Shown: positions 8,369-16,053, numbered from the stretch's first letter. The stretch is DNA of 64,000 nt from Paenibacillus zeirhizosphaerae (GCF_030705605.1 NZ_JAPCKK010000016.1:434001-498000), one strand, 5' to 3'. The notes: a model not told the origin generated them from the letters alone. Translations and numbers: made by a program.

Positions 8369-8961
8369 TATTTAAGCATTTTTAAAATGCTCTTTATTAA
8401 TTTTTCACTGTAATCTTCAAGACTTAACTCATTTTGAGGTAATGACATCGACCCTGCTGTAGCACCCCGAATGACAATTGCAATCACTTGAGGATCGAAG
8501 TCATTAAATTCTTTAGATTCTTGTCCTTTGTAAAGAATCTCTTTCAACAAAACATTTAATTCATCTTCCTCATGAATTTCTGCCCGATAATAAGGGACGT
8601 TGTCTGGTGTGCGACCATTAAAAATAATTTCAAGTAACGCATTGTTATATCCACGGTTTGTACCCTGGTATGCCAAACTTGCTTCTATAAAAGTCATTAA
8701 TTTCTCCATATACGTTTGTTTCTGTTCTACTTTTCCCTTAATAAAGGCTCGCTCTTGCTCAACCAAATACATCAAAGTATTTCTCATCAAATCTTCCTTA
8801 CCAGAGAAATGATAAGATATAAGTCCTGTACTTATATTTGCTTTATTTGCTATTTTGGAAAGACTTGTGCTGTTATATCCAATTTCCGTCAAAACCTCTA
8901 TAGCAGCTTTAATGATTTGCTCTCTCCGTGCATCAGCTATCAAAGATTGTTTGTTTTCCAT
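8368..8961 (-). CDS. TetR/AcrR-family transcriptional regulator
   Basis: A 197-residue one-domain regulator. Residues about 13-57 form the TetR DNA-binding domain: REQIIKAAIEVL, then TSLSKIANKANISTGLISYHF, then GKEDLM. The remainder is helical and would bind an unknown ligand and dimerise. GGGAG sits eight bases before the ATG. The gene and its flanks are clearly richer in A+T than the argS or core genes, which suggests later acquisition. No transporter or enzyme is adjacent in the same direction, so its usual target partner is either distant or lost; autoregulation through the inverted repeat at 8984-9020 is likely. Confidence 0.9.
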   Translation of the reverse strand: MENKQSLIADARREQIIKAAIEVLTEIGYNSTSLSKIANKANISTGLISYHFSGKEDLMRNTLMYLVEQERAFIKGKVEQKQTYMEKLMTFIEASLAYQGTNRGYNNALLEIIFNGRTPDNVPYYRAEIHEEDELNVLLKEILYKGQESKEFNDFDPQVIAIVIRGATAGSMSLPQNELSLEDYSEKLIKSILKMLK

Positions 8962-8983
8962 TTATTTATCTCCCTTTATATTG

Positions 8984-9020
8984 TTTGATTGTTCATTTTT
9001 TATTTTGGTCAATCAATCAA
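8984..9020 (-). promoter_or_regulatory. Candidate operator of the TetR regulator
   Basis: TGATTGTTC (8986-8994) and GGTCAATCA (9007-9015) form an imperfect inverted repeat with a 12-base centre, and the right arm continues as ATCAA. It sits 25-55 bases before the TetR start, where an autorepressor would act. No more than pattern evidence supports this. Confidence 0.45.
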
Positions 9021-9111
9021 TTTTTATTCTAAATACTTTTCTATGTCCTGTCAATGTTCTGTAAGGAGATCTACTGTTGAACAGAAGTCAAAGGGCGGTC
9101 TGCGTAATCAA

Positions 9112-9160
9112 AATCAAAAAAACGGACCAGGCAGAGGACTCATCCTTGCCGATCCGTTTA
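9112..9160 (-). terminator. Intrinsic terminator downstream of the truncated lacI-type gene
   Basis: On the minus strand AAACGGATC/GGCAAGGA pairs with TCCTCTGCC/GGTCCGTTT around a TGAG loop, followed by a T run. It is far (about 240 bases) from the stop of the truncated regulator, which is the spacing expected if the original gene was longer. The stretch 9021-9403 otherwise holds no credible gene. Confidence 0.75.
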
Positions 9161-9403
9161 TTTTCCCATCCACTTCTGCTTCTTCATCAGATTATATGGG
9201 CAAACGAAAGCCAGCCGACCTATAAACTTACTTTTTGTAATCATAGAAGCAGGAAGCTCCAGAATCCCCGGTTATGTTTAATTGCCCAAATCCCCTTTCC
9301 AGCTCGTGCATCCGCTGGACACTCAAGAAGCAGCCCTCTTCACTGGATAAGTTCCTCCCGCATGTTCTTCTGCTGCTGCCGGTATCGTAGACTGACCTGA
9401 ATG

Positions 9404-10096
9404 TTACGGTTTCCGGCCGCTTTTGATGCGTTCGTAATCCTTCTGGGCGAACACATTCAAATCGGTTTGCACGATCACATGCTGCACACCATGCTTTTTT
9501 ACAACATCCCGAAATGCATCTGTCCGCTTATTGGACAGCATATTTAGCTCCAGATTTCCGCATATATGCGCAATTTTCCGGCAGCCCTTATGAATAAGCA
9601 GCTCCGTGGCCAGCTCACCACCCCGGTAATTGTCCGAGGATATGTAGGGGATACCCGGGTCAATCTGCCTGTCAAACGTCACAATTGGCAAGCTCAGATG
9701 ACGGTACTCATCCACTTCCAGCGTATGGCTGCCCATAATGATGCCGTCGACCCGGTTGCGCTTCAGCATGTCGATATATACTTTTTCCTTAACGGGGTCC
9801 ATATGCGAATTACACAGCAAAACCTTGCAATCCTGCTGATAGGCATAATATTCCATCTCATTGGCAAGTTCACTGAAGAACGGATGCGCGACATTCGGAA
9901 TAATCAGGCCGATAATATTGAACTGCTTGCGGAGCAGGGAACGTGCGATTTCATTCGGTTGATAATTAAGCTCATCCATTGCGTCGAACACTTTTTTGCG
10001 GGTCGCTTCGCTGATATATCCCCGGTTGTTCATAACACGAGATACGGTCGTGACGGATACCCCCGCTTTTAAAGCCACATCGTGAATTGTCGCCAT
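9404..10096 (-). CDS. LacI-family regulator, C-terminally truncated
   Basis: A LacI/GalR protein of 230 residues. The N-terminal helix-turn-helix is intact (MATIHDVALKAGVSVTTVSR, hinge NEIARSLLRKQ), and the sugar-binding core starts with FNIIGLIIPNVAHPFF. Normal family members have about 330 residues; here the frame stops soon after the segment FAQKDYERIK, so the last quarter of the effector-binding domain is missing. The DNA after the stop shows no continuation in other frames that I can recognise, so a deletion is more likely than a single frameshift. Translation should start at the ATG at 10096, with AGAGGT five bases upstream. The protein may bind DNA but is unlikely to respond to a sugar. 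No sugar genes lie next to it. Confidence 0.85.
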   Translation of the reverse strand: MATIHDVALKAGVSVTTVSRVMNNRGYISEATRKKVFDAMDELNYQPNEIARSLLRKQFNIIGLIIPNVAHPFFSELANEMEYYAYQQDCKVLLCNSHMDPVKEKVYIDMLKRNRVDGIIMGSHTLEVDEYRHLSLPIVTFDRQIDPGIPYISSDNYRGGELATELLIHKGCRKIAHICGNLELNMLSNKRTDAFRDVVKKHGVQHVIVQTDLNVFAQKDYERIKSGRKP

Positions 10097-10338
10097 ATTA
10101 ACCTCTTTCACACAAAATAAAATACATACAAAACTATACCTCTCCCCTCAGCTTATACAACCTTACTTAACCGGAAGGCTTCTGGAGTGCATCCTTGCAG
10201 AAAATAAAGATTCTAAAGCACATCATGACTTGGGAGCGCTTGGCTTTTTATTAAAGCCTGGAGAACGAATATTTATATGACAATAGGTGACATATTTGAG
10301 GTCTACTATAGGAGATAGATCAACGAAAGGAGCAACAG

Positions 10339-11253
10339 ATGATGAAACCTCTAGCGGGAAAAGTAGCTTTGGTGGCAGGTGCAACACGCGGTGCAGGTCG
10401 AGGAATCGCCATCGAATTGGGAGCAGCCGGTGCCACGGTATATGTGACAGGACGCACGACTCGAACACAGCGCTCCGAATATAATCGCCCGGAAACGATT
10501 GAAGAAACGGCTGAATTGGTCACCCATGCAGGCGGCCGAGGCATAGCGGTTCAAGTGGACCACCTGGAGCCTGATCAGGTTCAGGCTCTAATAGCGCAAA
10601 TTGAAGATGAACAAGGTAAACTGGACATCCTGGTTAACGATGTGTGGGGAGCCGAATATTTGACACAATGGAACGTGCCTGTGTGGGAACACTCTCTTGA
10701 TCGCGGGCTGCGCATGCTTCGGCTTGCGATGGATACGCATATTATTACAAGTCACTTTGCCCTGCCCCTGTTAATCCGCAACAAAAATGGGCTGGTCGTT
10801 GAAATCACGGACGGCACGGCAGAATACAACGATCATAATTACCGCTTATCTTTTTTCTACGATCTGGCCAAGGCATCTGTCATTCGTATGGCCCGGGCTT
10901 TAGCCCATGAGCTTGCGCCATTTAGCTGCACTGCCGTAGCATTGACCCCGGGTTGGATGCGTTCTGAAATTATGCTGGATCACTTTGGAGTTACAGAGGA
11001 AAACTGGCGTGATGCGGCGGCGAAAGAACCTCATTTTATCATCTCGGAAACACCCCGTTATGTAGGACGTGCCGTGGCCGCACTAGCCGCAGATCCGGAA
11101 GTGGCACGCTGGAACGGTCATTCGGTTTCAAGTGGTCAGCTCGCACAGGTGTATGATTTTTATGATCTGGATGGCTCACAGCCAGACTGCTGGCGCTATC
11201 TTGTAGAAGTGCAAGATGCAGGAAAACCAGCGAATACTGCGGGTTACCGCTAA
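10339..11253 (+). CDS. Short-chain dehydrogenase/reductase
   Basis: A 304-residue classical-type SDR oxidoreductase. The cofactor motif is GATRGAGRG at residues 14-22, and the active-site YxxxK appears as YDLAK. The usual NNAG motif is altered to NDVWG, and the chain is longer than the standard 250 residues, as in a subgroup that carries a C-terminal extension. The basic pair following the first strand (TGRTTR) favours NADP(H). AAAGGAG lies six bases before the ATG. It is transcribed alone, divergent from the truncated LacI gene, and ends at the terminator at 11271-11297. Substrate unknown. Confidence 0.9.
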   Translation: MMKPLAGKVALVAGATRGAGRGIAIELGAAGATVYVTGRTTRTQRSEYNRPETIEETAELVTHAGGRGIAVQVDHLEPDQVQALIAQIEDEQGKLDILVNDVWGAEYLTQWNVPVWEHSLDRGLRMLRLAMDTHIITSHFALPLLIRNKNGLVVEITDGTAEYNDHNYRLSFFYDLAKASVIRMARALAHELAPFSCTAVALTPGWMRSEIMLDHFGVTEENWRDAAAKEPHFIISETPRYVGRAVAALAADPEVARWNGHSVSSGQLAQVYDFYDLDGSQPDCWRYLVEVQDAGKPANTAGYR

Positions 11254-11270
11254 GTTCTGTATGAATACTA

Positions 11271-11297
11271 ATGGCGGCCTGATGGCCGCCACTTTTC
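11271..11297 (+). terminator. Terminator of the SDR gene
   Basis: GGCGGCC and GGCCGCC pair perfectly around TGAT, followed by ACTTTT, 17 bases after the SDR stop codon. Confidence 0.85.
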
Positions 11298-11368
11298 ACC
11301 TGCAAGAAGTGGAAGAGAACTTTTTGGGGGAAGTGATGCTTGGAGCCTTTCATTCATTTCACTCGTTT

Positions 11369-11544
11369 GGGATTTCGATTTTGATTTCGTAAGGGGTAAC
11401 ATCCGAACACCACATCGTCCGGACGGTTCCTTGTGTTTCAGCCATACTCCCGTGTAGGGAAGTAACGCTATCGAAACGTTATCGATCCGATTTATCTGAT
11501 GGGCTACGAGGCGTTTCAATCCATACTCCCGCAGGGGGAGTAAC
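11369..11544 (-). CRISPR. Mini CRISPR array A (three repeats, two spacers)
   Basis: Reading the minus strand from the leader at 11545-11740: repeat 1 (11544-11513) is GTTACTCCCCCTGCGGGAG then TATGGATTGAAAC; a 46-base spacer; repeat 2 (11466-11435) GTTACTTCCCTACACGGGAG then TATGGCTGAAAC; a 34-base spacer; and a strongly decayed repeat 3 starting GTTACCCCTTACGAAATC (ends at 11369). The central inverted repeat ACTCCC/GGGAGT and the ATTGAAA end are standard CRISPR features, and decay increases away from the leader as usual. The first spacer is longer than the 34-37 bases of the others. No cas genes are in the window. Confidence 0.7.
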
Positions 11545-11740
11545 AGCGGGCGTTTTCAGCCCTTGTCACGTAAGGGCTCGCGGGTCTAAAAGTGCGAACC
11601 CTTAAATCAGGTATCATTTTAAGGCAGGCCATTTTTCAAAAAAAACGTGAAAAGCCGCGTGAAATCTGGTGGTGCGAATCTCCCAGGGATTTCATGTGCG
11701 CTTGGGGTTCGCACTCACGGCTGTACAGCTCAAGTTGCCT
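11545..11740 (-). promoter_or_regulatory. CRISPR leader A
   Basis: About 195 bases that are nearly the same as 12904-13098, both immediately upstream (minus strand) of a first repeat. The leader contains GTGCGAACCCCAAGCGCACA, GAGATTCGCACCACC and a T-rich run. A promoter-like pair TTGAAA-17-TGATAC lies about 70 bases before the first repeat and is conserved in the other leader with a 16-base spacer. Repeated conservation of the same upstream DNA next to the repeat is what identifies a leader. Confidence 0.7.
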
Positions 11741-12023
11741 TTCTATTTCGAGTCCTGATCAAACTCAGATTCTAATGGCTCAGATTGAAAATGGACGAAA
11801 AAGGTTGGACAACGGCACGGCACCCCTTTTTACTTCACATCATGACCATGCTTTGCCGGATCAGCAGCGGTTAAGGTGTAAACGGGACTGCATATAGCTC
11901 ATGCTCCATAAGCTTGGAAACGCTACGTAAGGAGTATTTACATGCCCAATGTAGCACGCCATAAGCTGCAGCGTCCAATTGAATTTTGCAATAAAACCAA
12001 CAATCGGCGGTACTATTACAAGA
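11741..12023. other. Intergenic stretch with no supported gene
   Basis: Between CRISPR leader A and the HEPN gene there is no ORF with a credible ribosome binding site, no T-rich hairpin and no further convincing repeat. Confidence 0.6.
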
Positions 12024-12458
12024 TCAATTGATATAAAACGCGTCGAGATCCTCCAATCCCTCCTGCTGTATCATCTTTAATATTATTGAATTAAATTCCT
12101 TTACTGGTACAAAATAAGACTCCACTACTTCCCTAGTTATGTTAACCGTAGGTTTATAGTCAGCATCCTGCCTGTCATCCATCAGACGATTATACATCTT
12201 AGCTAAATCAGAGCTAATCAAACCTTGCTTAAAAAGCTCCCTGCCTACCCACGCCCTAACTTGAGTGTGCTTATTTTCCGGGACATCTCTATGTATCATT
12301 AAAGCTGAGACGGACTGGAAGGCAGAATAATAAAGGGAAGCTACGGCTGCCGGATAATCTTCATTCTCAAAAGAATACACAGCAGCTGAATACTTCCCTT
12401 TAGCTCTTTTTAGGAACGACTTGACTGCATCACCTTTAAAAGACAACCTGAACACCAT
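12024..12458 (-). CDS. HEPN-domain protein (partner of MNT nucleotidyltransferase)
   Basis: A 144-residue all-helical protein of the COG1895-like HEPN group. The helix YPAAVASLYYSAFQSVSAL and the later RQDADY segment (residues 96-101) are typical. R57 and H64 in HRDVPENKH fit an RX6H spacing, the RNase motif form of HEPN proteins, though its position in the fold needs checking. The start overlaps the end of the MNT gene by 23 bases, showing translational coupling. Such pairs act as type VII toxin-antitoxin systems in characterised cases (the MNT enzyme AMPylates the HEPN toxin), but not all pairs are proven toxins. The gene is A+T-rich compared with its core neighbours. Confidence 0.85.
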   Translation of the reverse strand: MVFRLSFKGDAVKSFLKRAKGKYSAAVYSFENEDYPAAVASLYYSAFQSVSALMIHRDVPENKHTQVRAWVGRELFKQGLISSDLAKMYNRLMDDRQDADYKPTVNITREVVESYFVPVKEFNSIILKMIQQEGLEDLDAFYIN

Positions 12459-12792
12459 CCTTCAAAATATTACTTTTAAAAGTAGGTAATACCTTCCCGG
12501 AATCCCAGTCATCTTTGTTAAAATACGTTACGCTGATAGGTGGCTCGTAGTACGGATTCACATCAAAAAGCATATCCGACAAATAGTGTCTATTCTCAGG
12601 TCGATCCTCCAATTCTGTCAAAACCAGCAAGTCTATGTCACTTTCCGATTCAAAGTCCCCCCGAGCTTTTGATCCAAAAAGGATGACCTGTCTTACTTTA
12701 AAAGGGACTTCGATTTTGTGTAATACTTCTGCCAAAGCTAGTTTCTCTTTCTCCACAAGGAAATTCAGGTTAGATATCTCTGAACTGCGCAT
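12436..12792 (-). CDS. MNT-type nucleotidyltransferase (antitoxin-like)
   Basis: A 118-residue minimal nucleotidyltransferase with the signature GSKARGDFESESDIDLLV, containing the GS motif and the DxD metal-binding pair. It is the expected partner of the HEPN protein encoded immediately downstream. Translation most likely starts at the ATG at 12792, using AAGGTGG or GTGAGG upstream; an in-frame GTG at 12801 lies too close to that site. The ribosome binding site falls inside the decayed end of a CRISPR repeat (12803-12834), so no separate promoter is visible and transcription from the CRISPR leader at 12904-13098 is the simplest reading. Confidence 0.87.
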   Translation of the reverse strand: MRSSEISNLNFLVEKEKLALAEVLHKIEVPFKVRQVILFGSKARGDFESESDIDLLVLTELEDRPENRHYLSDMLFDVNPYYEPPISVTYFNKDDWDSGKVLPTFKSNILKDGVQVVF

Positions 12793-12802
12793 AAACCTCA
12801 CA

Positions 12803-12903
12803 CCACCTTAACATGCTCCCGTGTAGGGAGTAACCCTTAGTACATTCGATCTTGACCATGTTAGTCGTAATCTTTCAACCCATACTCCCGCAAGGGGAGT
12901 AAC
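12803..12903 (-). CRISPR. Mini CRISPR array B (two repeats, one spacer)
   Basis: On the minus strand, repeat 1 (12903-12872) is GTTACTCCCCTTGCGGGAG then TATGGGTTGAAAG, followed by a 37-base spacer (12871-12835) and a second repeat (12834-12803) that keeps GTTACTCCCTACACGGGAGC but has lost the ATTGAAA end. That lost end reads TTAAGGTGGTG and forms the ribosome binding region of the MNT gene. The leader is intact at 12904-13098. Confidence 0.7.
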
Positions 12904-13098
12904 AGCAGCCGTTTCGGCCCTTGTCCCGTAAAGGCTCGTGGGCCTAAAAGTGCGAACCCCTAAATCAGGTATCATTTAAAGCAGGCCATTTTTCAAAAAA
13001 ACTGTGAAAAGCAGCATGAAATCTGGTGGTGCGAATCTCCCAGGGATTTCATGTGCGCTTGGGGTGCACTCACGGCTGCCTATAGCCCGAGTTGCCTT
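12904..13098 (-). promoter_or_regulatory. CRISPR leader B
   Basis: A near-copy of leader A (11545-11740), including the AAGCGCACATGAAATCCCTG word and the TTGAAA/TGATAC promoter-like pair. The copies are in the same orientation, 1359 bases apart, and flank the MNT/HEPN pair. From 13099 to 13226 nothing further is seen. Confidence 0.7.
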
Positions 13099-13226
13099 CC
13101 ACCACCCTATAGTAGCATAAGTTCATCCTGAAAATAAGCAGCAGCAAACGTATATTTCCCTCTTTCAAACCCGCCCCAGGGCCCTAATGATAACGGCGTT
13201 CTCTGTTGGCAGGCATATGTCCGCAA

Positions 13227-13556
13227 TTATGCGACCGCCATAAAACGACAGGCTTCGGCGCAGCGGCGGCATGCTTCAACACACTGCTGGCAGTGGTCGT
13301 GCTTATGCTTGCTGCACTCGGTGGCGCACGCTTCGCAGATCCGGGCACACAGGTTACAAATTTCCGCCGCAAATTCCGTTCCCCGTCCAAGTGCTTGCGC
13401 TGTGTAGGAGCAGATCTCCGCGCATTCCCGGTCCAAACGGATGCATTCCCGCAGTGTTTCCAAATCATATTCCTTCAAATTGGCGACATAACATACATTG
13501 CACGCATTCATGCATTCAAGGCATGCTTCGATACATTTCTGAATGGAATTACTCAT
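13227..13556 (-). CDS. Cysteine-rich four-helix-bundle copper-storage-like protein
   Basis: A 109-residue protein of the DUF326/Csp family with 18 cysteines, mostly spaced CxxxC or CxxC along helices (for example CIEACLECMNACNVC and CQQCVEACRRCAEAC), plus a KHKHDH histidine patch near the C-terminal end. Known members are four-helix bundles whose cores are lined with Cys thiolates that hold many Cu(I) ions. No Tat or Sec signal is visible, so it is the cytosolic (Csp3-like) type. AGGAGG precedes the ATG at 13556. It is next to a metallochaperone GTPase gene, 107 bases downstream of that gene's stop, suggesting a small metal-handling group, though no copper operator is apparent. Confidence 0.9.
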   Translation of the reverse strand: MSNSIQKCIEACLECMNACNVCYVANLKEYDLETLRECIRLDRECAEICSYTAQALGRGTEFAAEICNLCARICEACATECSKHKHDHCQQCVEACRRCAEACRFMAVA

Positions 13557-13663
13557 GCTTTGGTACCTCCTGCTGGTTATTGACCTTGTTTTTTCTTACC
13601 CGTTCGGGCAGTCAATTAATCAGTGCAAATACAGGCGTACACTCGGCCTGGACCTACCACAGC

Positions 13664-14710
13664 TCAGCTTGCGGACGAGTGAACCAAGGCCAACAATTTC
13701 CGTTTGATTTCTTCCTTATCAAAATGCTCACCAATGAACACGGCTACATCCTGCACCTCGCCCTGTGGATCGATTTTCATAAAATCCGATTCCCTGTAAG
13801 CATACTGAAACAAAAATCTGCCGCTCGTATCACTAAACGCCAGAATGCCTTTGGCCCGATAAATATCACGGGGCAGCTCCTGCAGCAGCTTTTCAAATTC
13901 CACACTGTTCACTGGCCCATCAAAATAATGGGTGTACGCCATCACATGCGAATGTGAATGATGCAGCTCATGGGCTGCATGTTCCTGGTTGCCATTGCAG
14001 CCACAGAACTGCCCGTGGTCATGGCCGCAGGATTTGGTATCGCTGCCAGGGTGCGGCATGCCCTCCCCAACGCTTTCCTGCTCTTTCCGTTCAAAACCGG
14101 CGATACCCATGTCCAACAAAGTCTCTATAGGAACATCACATTGGACAGTCTGCAGCACGGGGGCATAAGCGTTCCATTTACGCAGCAGTTCGTTCAGCTT
14201 GTCGCGGGCTTCCTCATCGACCCGGTCTGTTTTATTCAAAATCAAAAGCGACGCACACCGGATTTGCTCCTGCATCAGCCGATACGTTCTGCCCCGCTGC
14301 TCCTGGTACAAATCATACAAATGAGCCGCATCCACTACGGTAATCAACTGCCGCAGTTCAAGCCGCGCATACAGCGAGGTCTCGGACACACCGTCCAAAA
14401 TATCCATCGGATTGGCCGCGCCGGTTGCTTCGATGATGATCACGTCGGGAGCCTCCTTCTGTACCAGCTCCACCAGTTGCAGACTAAGATCCCCCCGGAT
14501 GGAACAGCAAATGCAGCCTCCGAGCAACTCCGCTGTCGGGATCTGGTCGTCAACCAATTGGCCGTCCAGATTCACATCCCCCAGCTCATTCATCACAACT
14601 GCAGGACGTTTGCCCTGGGCACGAAAAGCAGCAAGCATGTTTTGCAGCAATGTCGTTTTGCCGCTTCCCAAAAAGCCTGATAATATGTAGACGGGTACTG
14701 CCTGTTCCAT
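13664..14710 (-). CDS. CobW/COG0523-family metallochaperone GTPase
   Basis: A 348-residue G3E GTPase. The P-loop GSGKTT is at residues 15-20, the metal-binding GCICC motif at 65-69, NKTD is the guanine-specificity motif, and the CobW C-terminal domain begins around 265. Between the domains is a Cys/His-rich loop (SCGHDHGQFCGC, then HELHHSHSH) that should bind metal ions such as zinc. Family members load or sense metals, often zinc, nickel or cobalt; the metal here is not fixed. AGGAGG lies before the ATG. A TnpB element ends about 50 bases upstream, so the original promoter may have been displaced. Confidence 0.92.
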   Translation of the reverse strand: MEQAVPVYILSGFLGSGKTTLLQNMLAAFRAQGKRPAVVMNELGDVNLDGQLVDDQIPTAELLGGCICCSIRGDLSLQLVELVQKEAPDVIIIEATGAANPMDILDGVSETSLYARLELRQLITVVDAAHLYDLYQEQRGRTYRLMQEQIRCASLLILNKTDRVDEEARDKLNELLRKWNAYAPVLQTVQCDVPIETLLDMGIAGFERKEQESVGEGMPHPGSDTKSCGHDHGQFCGCNGNQEHAAHELHHSHSHVMAYTHYFDGPVNSVEFEKLLQELPRDIYRAKGILAFSDTSGRFLFQYAYRESDFMKIDPQGEVQDVAVFIGEHFDKEEIKRKLLALVHSSAS

Positions 14711-14760
14711 AACAACCTCCTGTGAAGCTACATCTGTGTTATTGAGTCTTCATGTAAGTA

Positions 14761-14937
14761 GTCAACAACTCATGACTCAAGTCACGAACTTGTCTCTGCC
14801 TACTTCGTAGACAGTGCTTGCGCTTCGCACAAGCCTTTTAGACTTATTCCTAACCGGTAGTGCGAACGCACCTTGTCGTGCTCCTACCTTAGCGTGTTGG
14901 AACATCAGGACGGTCGACCTCGCCCCTACAACAAGAG
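14761..14937 (-). ncRNA. Putative right-end guide RNA (reRNA/omega RNA) of TnpB
   Basis: Between the tnpB stop and the right end lies a structured region with the hairpins GGCTTGTGCGAAGCGCAAGC, TGCGTTCGCA, and TGTCTACGAAGTAGGCA (minus strand). In characterised TnpB systems the omega RNA overlaps the 3' end of tnpB and the right end, and its guide is the DNA just outside the element, here from about 14760 downwards. Existence is inferred from the family and the folding. Confidence 0.6.
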
Positions 14938-16053
14938 CTATACTCCTGCTGTACCTGTACCGATGTACTCGATTCCTTTGCGGTACAGATTCATAGCTCC
15001 AATTCGGTCATCGTTAGAGCGATAGTGACAGGCTTGGCATTCAAAGGTGTGCATTTTTTTGTTTCGATTCGCTCGTTCAATATGTCCGCATTTCGGGCAG
15101 GTTTGGGAAGTATATTTAGGATCTACTGCGATGACGCCCTGTCCGTTCAGTTGAGCCTTGTACTCCAACATCTCACGGAATTGATGAAATGCCCAGGAAA
15201 CCGACACATACCGATGGCGAACACATACTTTTTCCGTGGCGGAACGAACACCTTTTAAATTTTCGATCACAAACAGCGTGCCTTTCGGATACGTTTCAAC
15301 GAGTGCCTTGGTTACTTGATGGTTGACATCGGTAACATAACGGTTTTCTCTTGAACCAATTTCCTTGAGTCGTTTGCGAGCGGAGGGGGTTTGTCTCATC
15401 TGAAGTTGTTTACGTAAGACTTTATACTGGCCTCGTTTGTGTTTCACGGTTCGTCCAGGATAAAACGTCGTCTGGCTTTGAGTGTCGTAGGTGGTGGCGA
15501 GAAAGTTGATTCCCAGGTCAATGCCAACAATATGGTTGACCTTTGTAAGATCCAATTCAGGGAACTCTTTGGTCATGGAAATATGCAAGAACCATTTCCT
15601 GTGTTTATACACGAGTTTGGCCGTGCCCCACTTCCATGTGCCATCAAAGAAGTGCTGCATGCCTCGCTTTTTGTAACGAAGCTTCACTCGTCCGTCCAGT
15701 GTATTTACGCTAAACCGATCATCGTTCAAAGAGTAATCTCGATTCCATACCAGATCATACTCAGGGCGTTTGAATTGGACCAAGCTCCAATCGTGTCCGT
15801 TAGATCGGGCAGATGTATAGCGGGCGATGACGGTTTTAATCACCGATTGCGCCATTTGGCTTTTCAAACCAAAACGACTTCGCAGCTCTCGATAATACAA
15901 GTCATGGAGTGTGCGATAACGTAATTCTTTGGTTTGAAAGACAATAACTGAAAGATAATTACATGCTTCACGATAGGTTTGGATGGTCTTGGTGAGCATT
16001 TCTGTATGCTCATGCGGGACATTAATTTGGATTTTTGCTGTAATGGTAGACAT
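14938..16053 (-). CDS. tnpB: RNA-guided endonuclease TnpB
   Basis: A 371-residue TnpB. The RuvC-like nuclease residues are present: Asp179 in GIDLG, Glu264 in VIENLKG and Asp349 in DDRIGAMNL; the zinc finger has CPKCG and CQAC (Cys319, 322, 339, 342). The N-terminal OrfB/HTH domain is complete. All catalytic positions are intact, so it may be active. TnpB proteins use an RNA from the transposon right end to cut DNA next to a short motif and help retain the element. The ATG at 16053 is chosen for the AGAGG eight bases upstream; a GTG nine bases earlier is in frame but overlaps that site. Confidence 0.94.
   Translation of the reverse strand: MSTITAKIQINVPHEHTEMLTKTIQTYREACNYLSVIVFQTKELRYRTLHDLYYRELRSRFGLKSQMAQSVIKTVIARYTSARSNGHDWSLVQFKRPEYDLVWNRDYSLNDDRFSVNTLDGRVKLRYKKRGMQHFFDGTWKWGTAKLVYKHRKWFLHISMTKEFPELDLTKVNHIVGIDLGINFLATTYDTQSQTTFYPGRTVKHKRGQYKVLRKQLQMRQTPSARKRLKEIGSRENRYVTDVNHQVTKALVETYPKGTLFVIENLKGVRSATEKVCVRHRYVSVSWAFHQFREMLEYKAQLNGQGVIAVDPKYTSQTCPKCGHIERANRNKKMHTFECQACHYRSNDDRIGAMNLYRKGIEYIGTGTAGV

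Noticed and set aside
11321..11340. Fourth repeat of array A
   Set aside because: The word GGGGGAAGTGATGC is at about the right distance but too diverged to count.
11592..11897. Small plus-strand open frame in the CRISPR leader
   Set aside because: It lies in leader A, which is repeated at 12904-13098 without keeping the frame.
13271..14680. Plus-strand frames over the copper-storage and CobW genes
   Set aside because: They mirror the conserved minus-strand proteins and have no start signals.
14711..14760. Zur-type operator before cobW
   Set aside because: No TCGTAAT-type palindrome is present; the bases belong to the TnpB flank.
14868..14884. GTGCGAACGCAC in the TnpB right end as a CRISPR leader relation
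   Set aside because: The similarity to the leader word GTGCGAACC is only nine bases and is explained by the reRNA hairpin.
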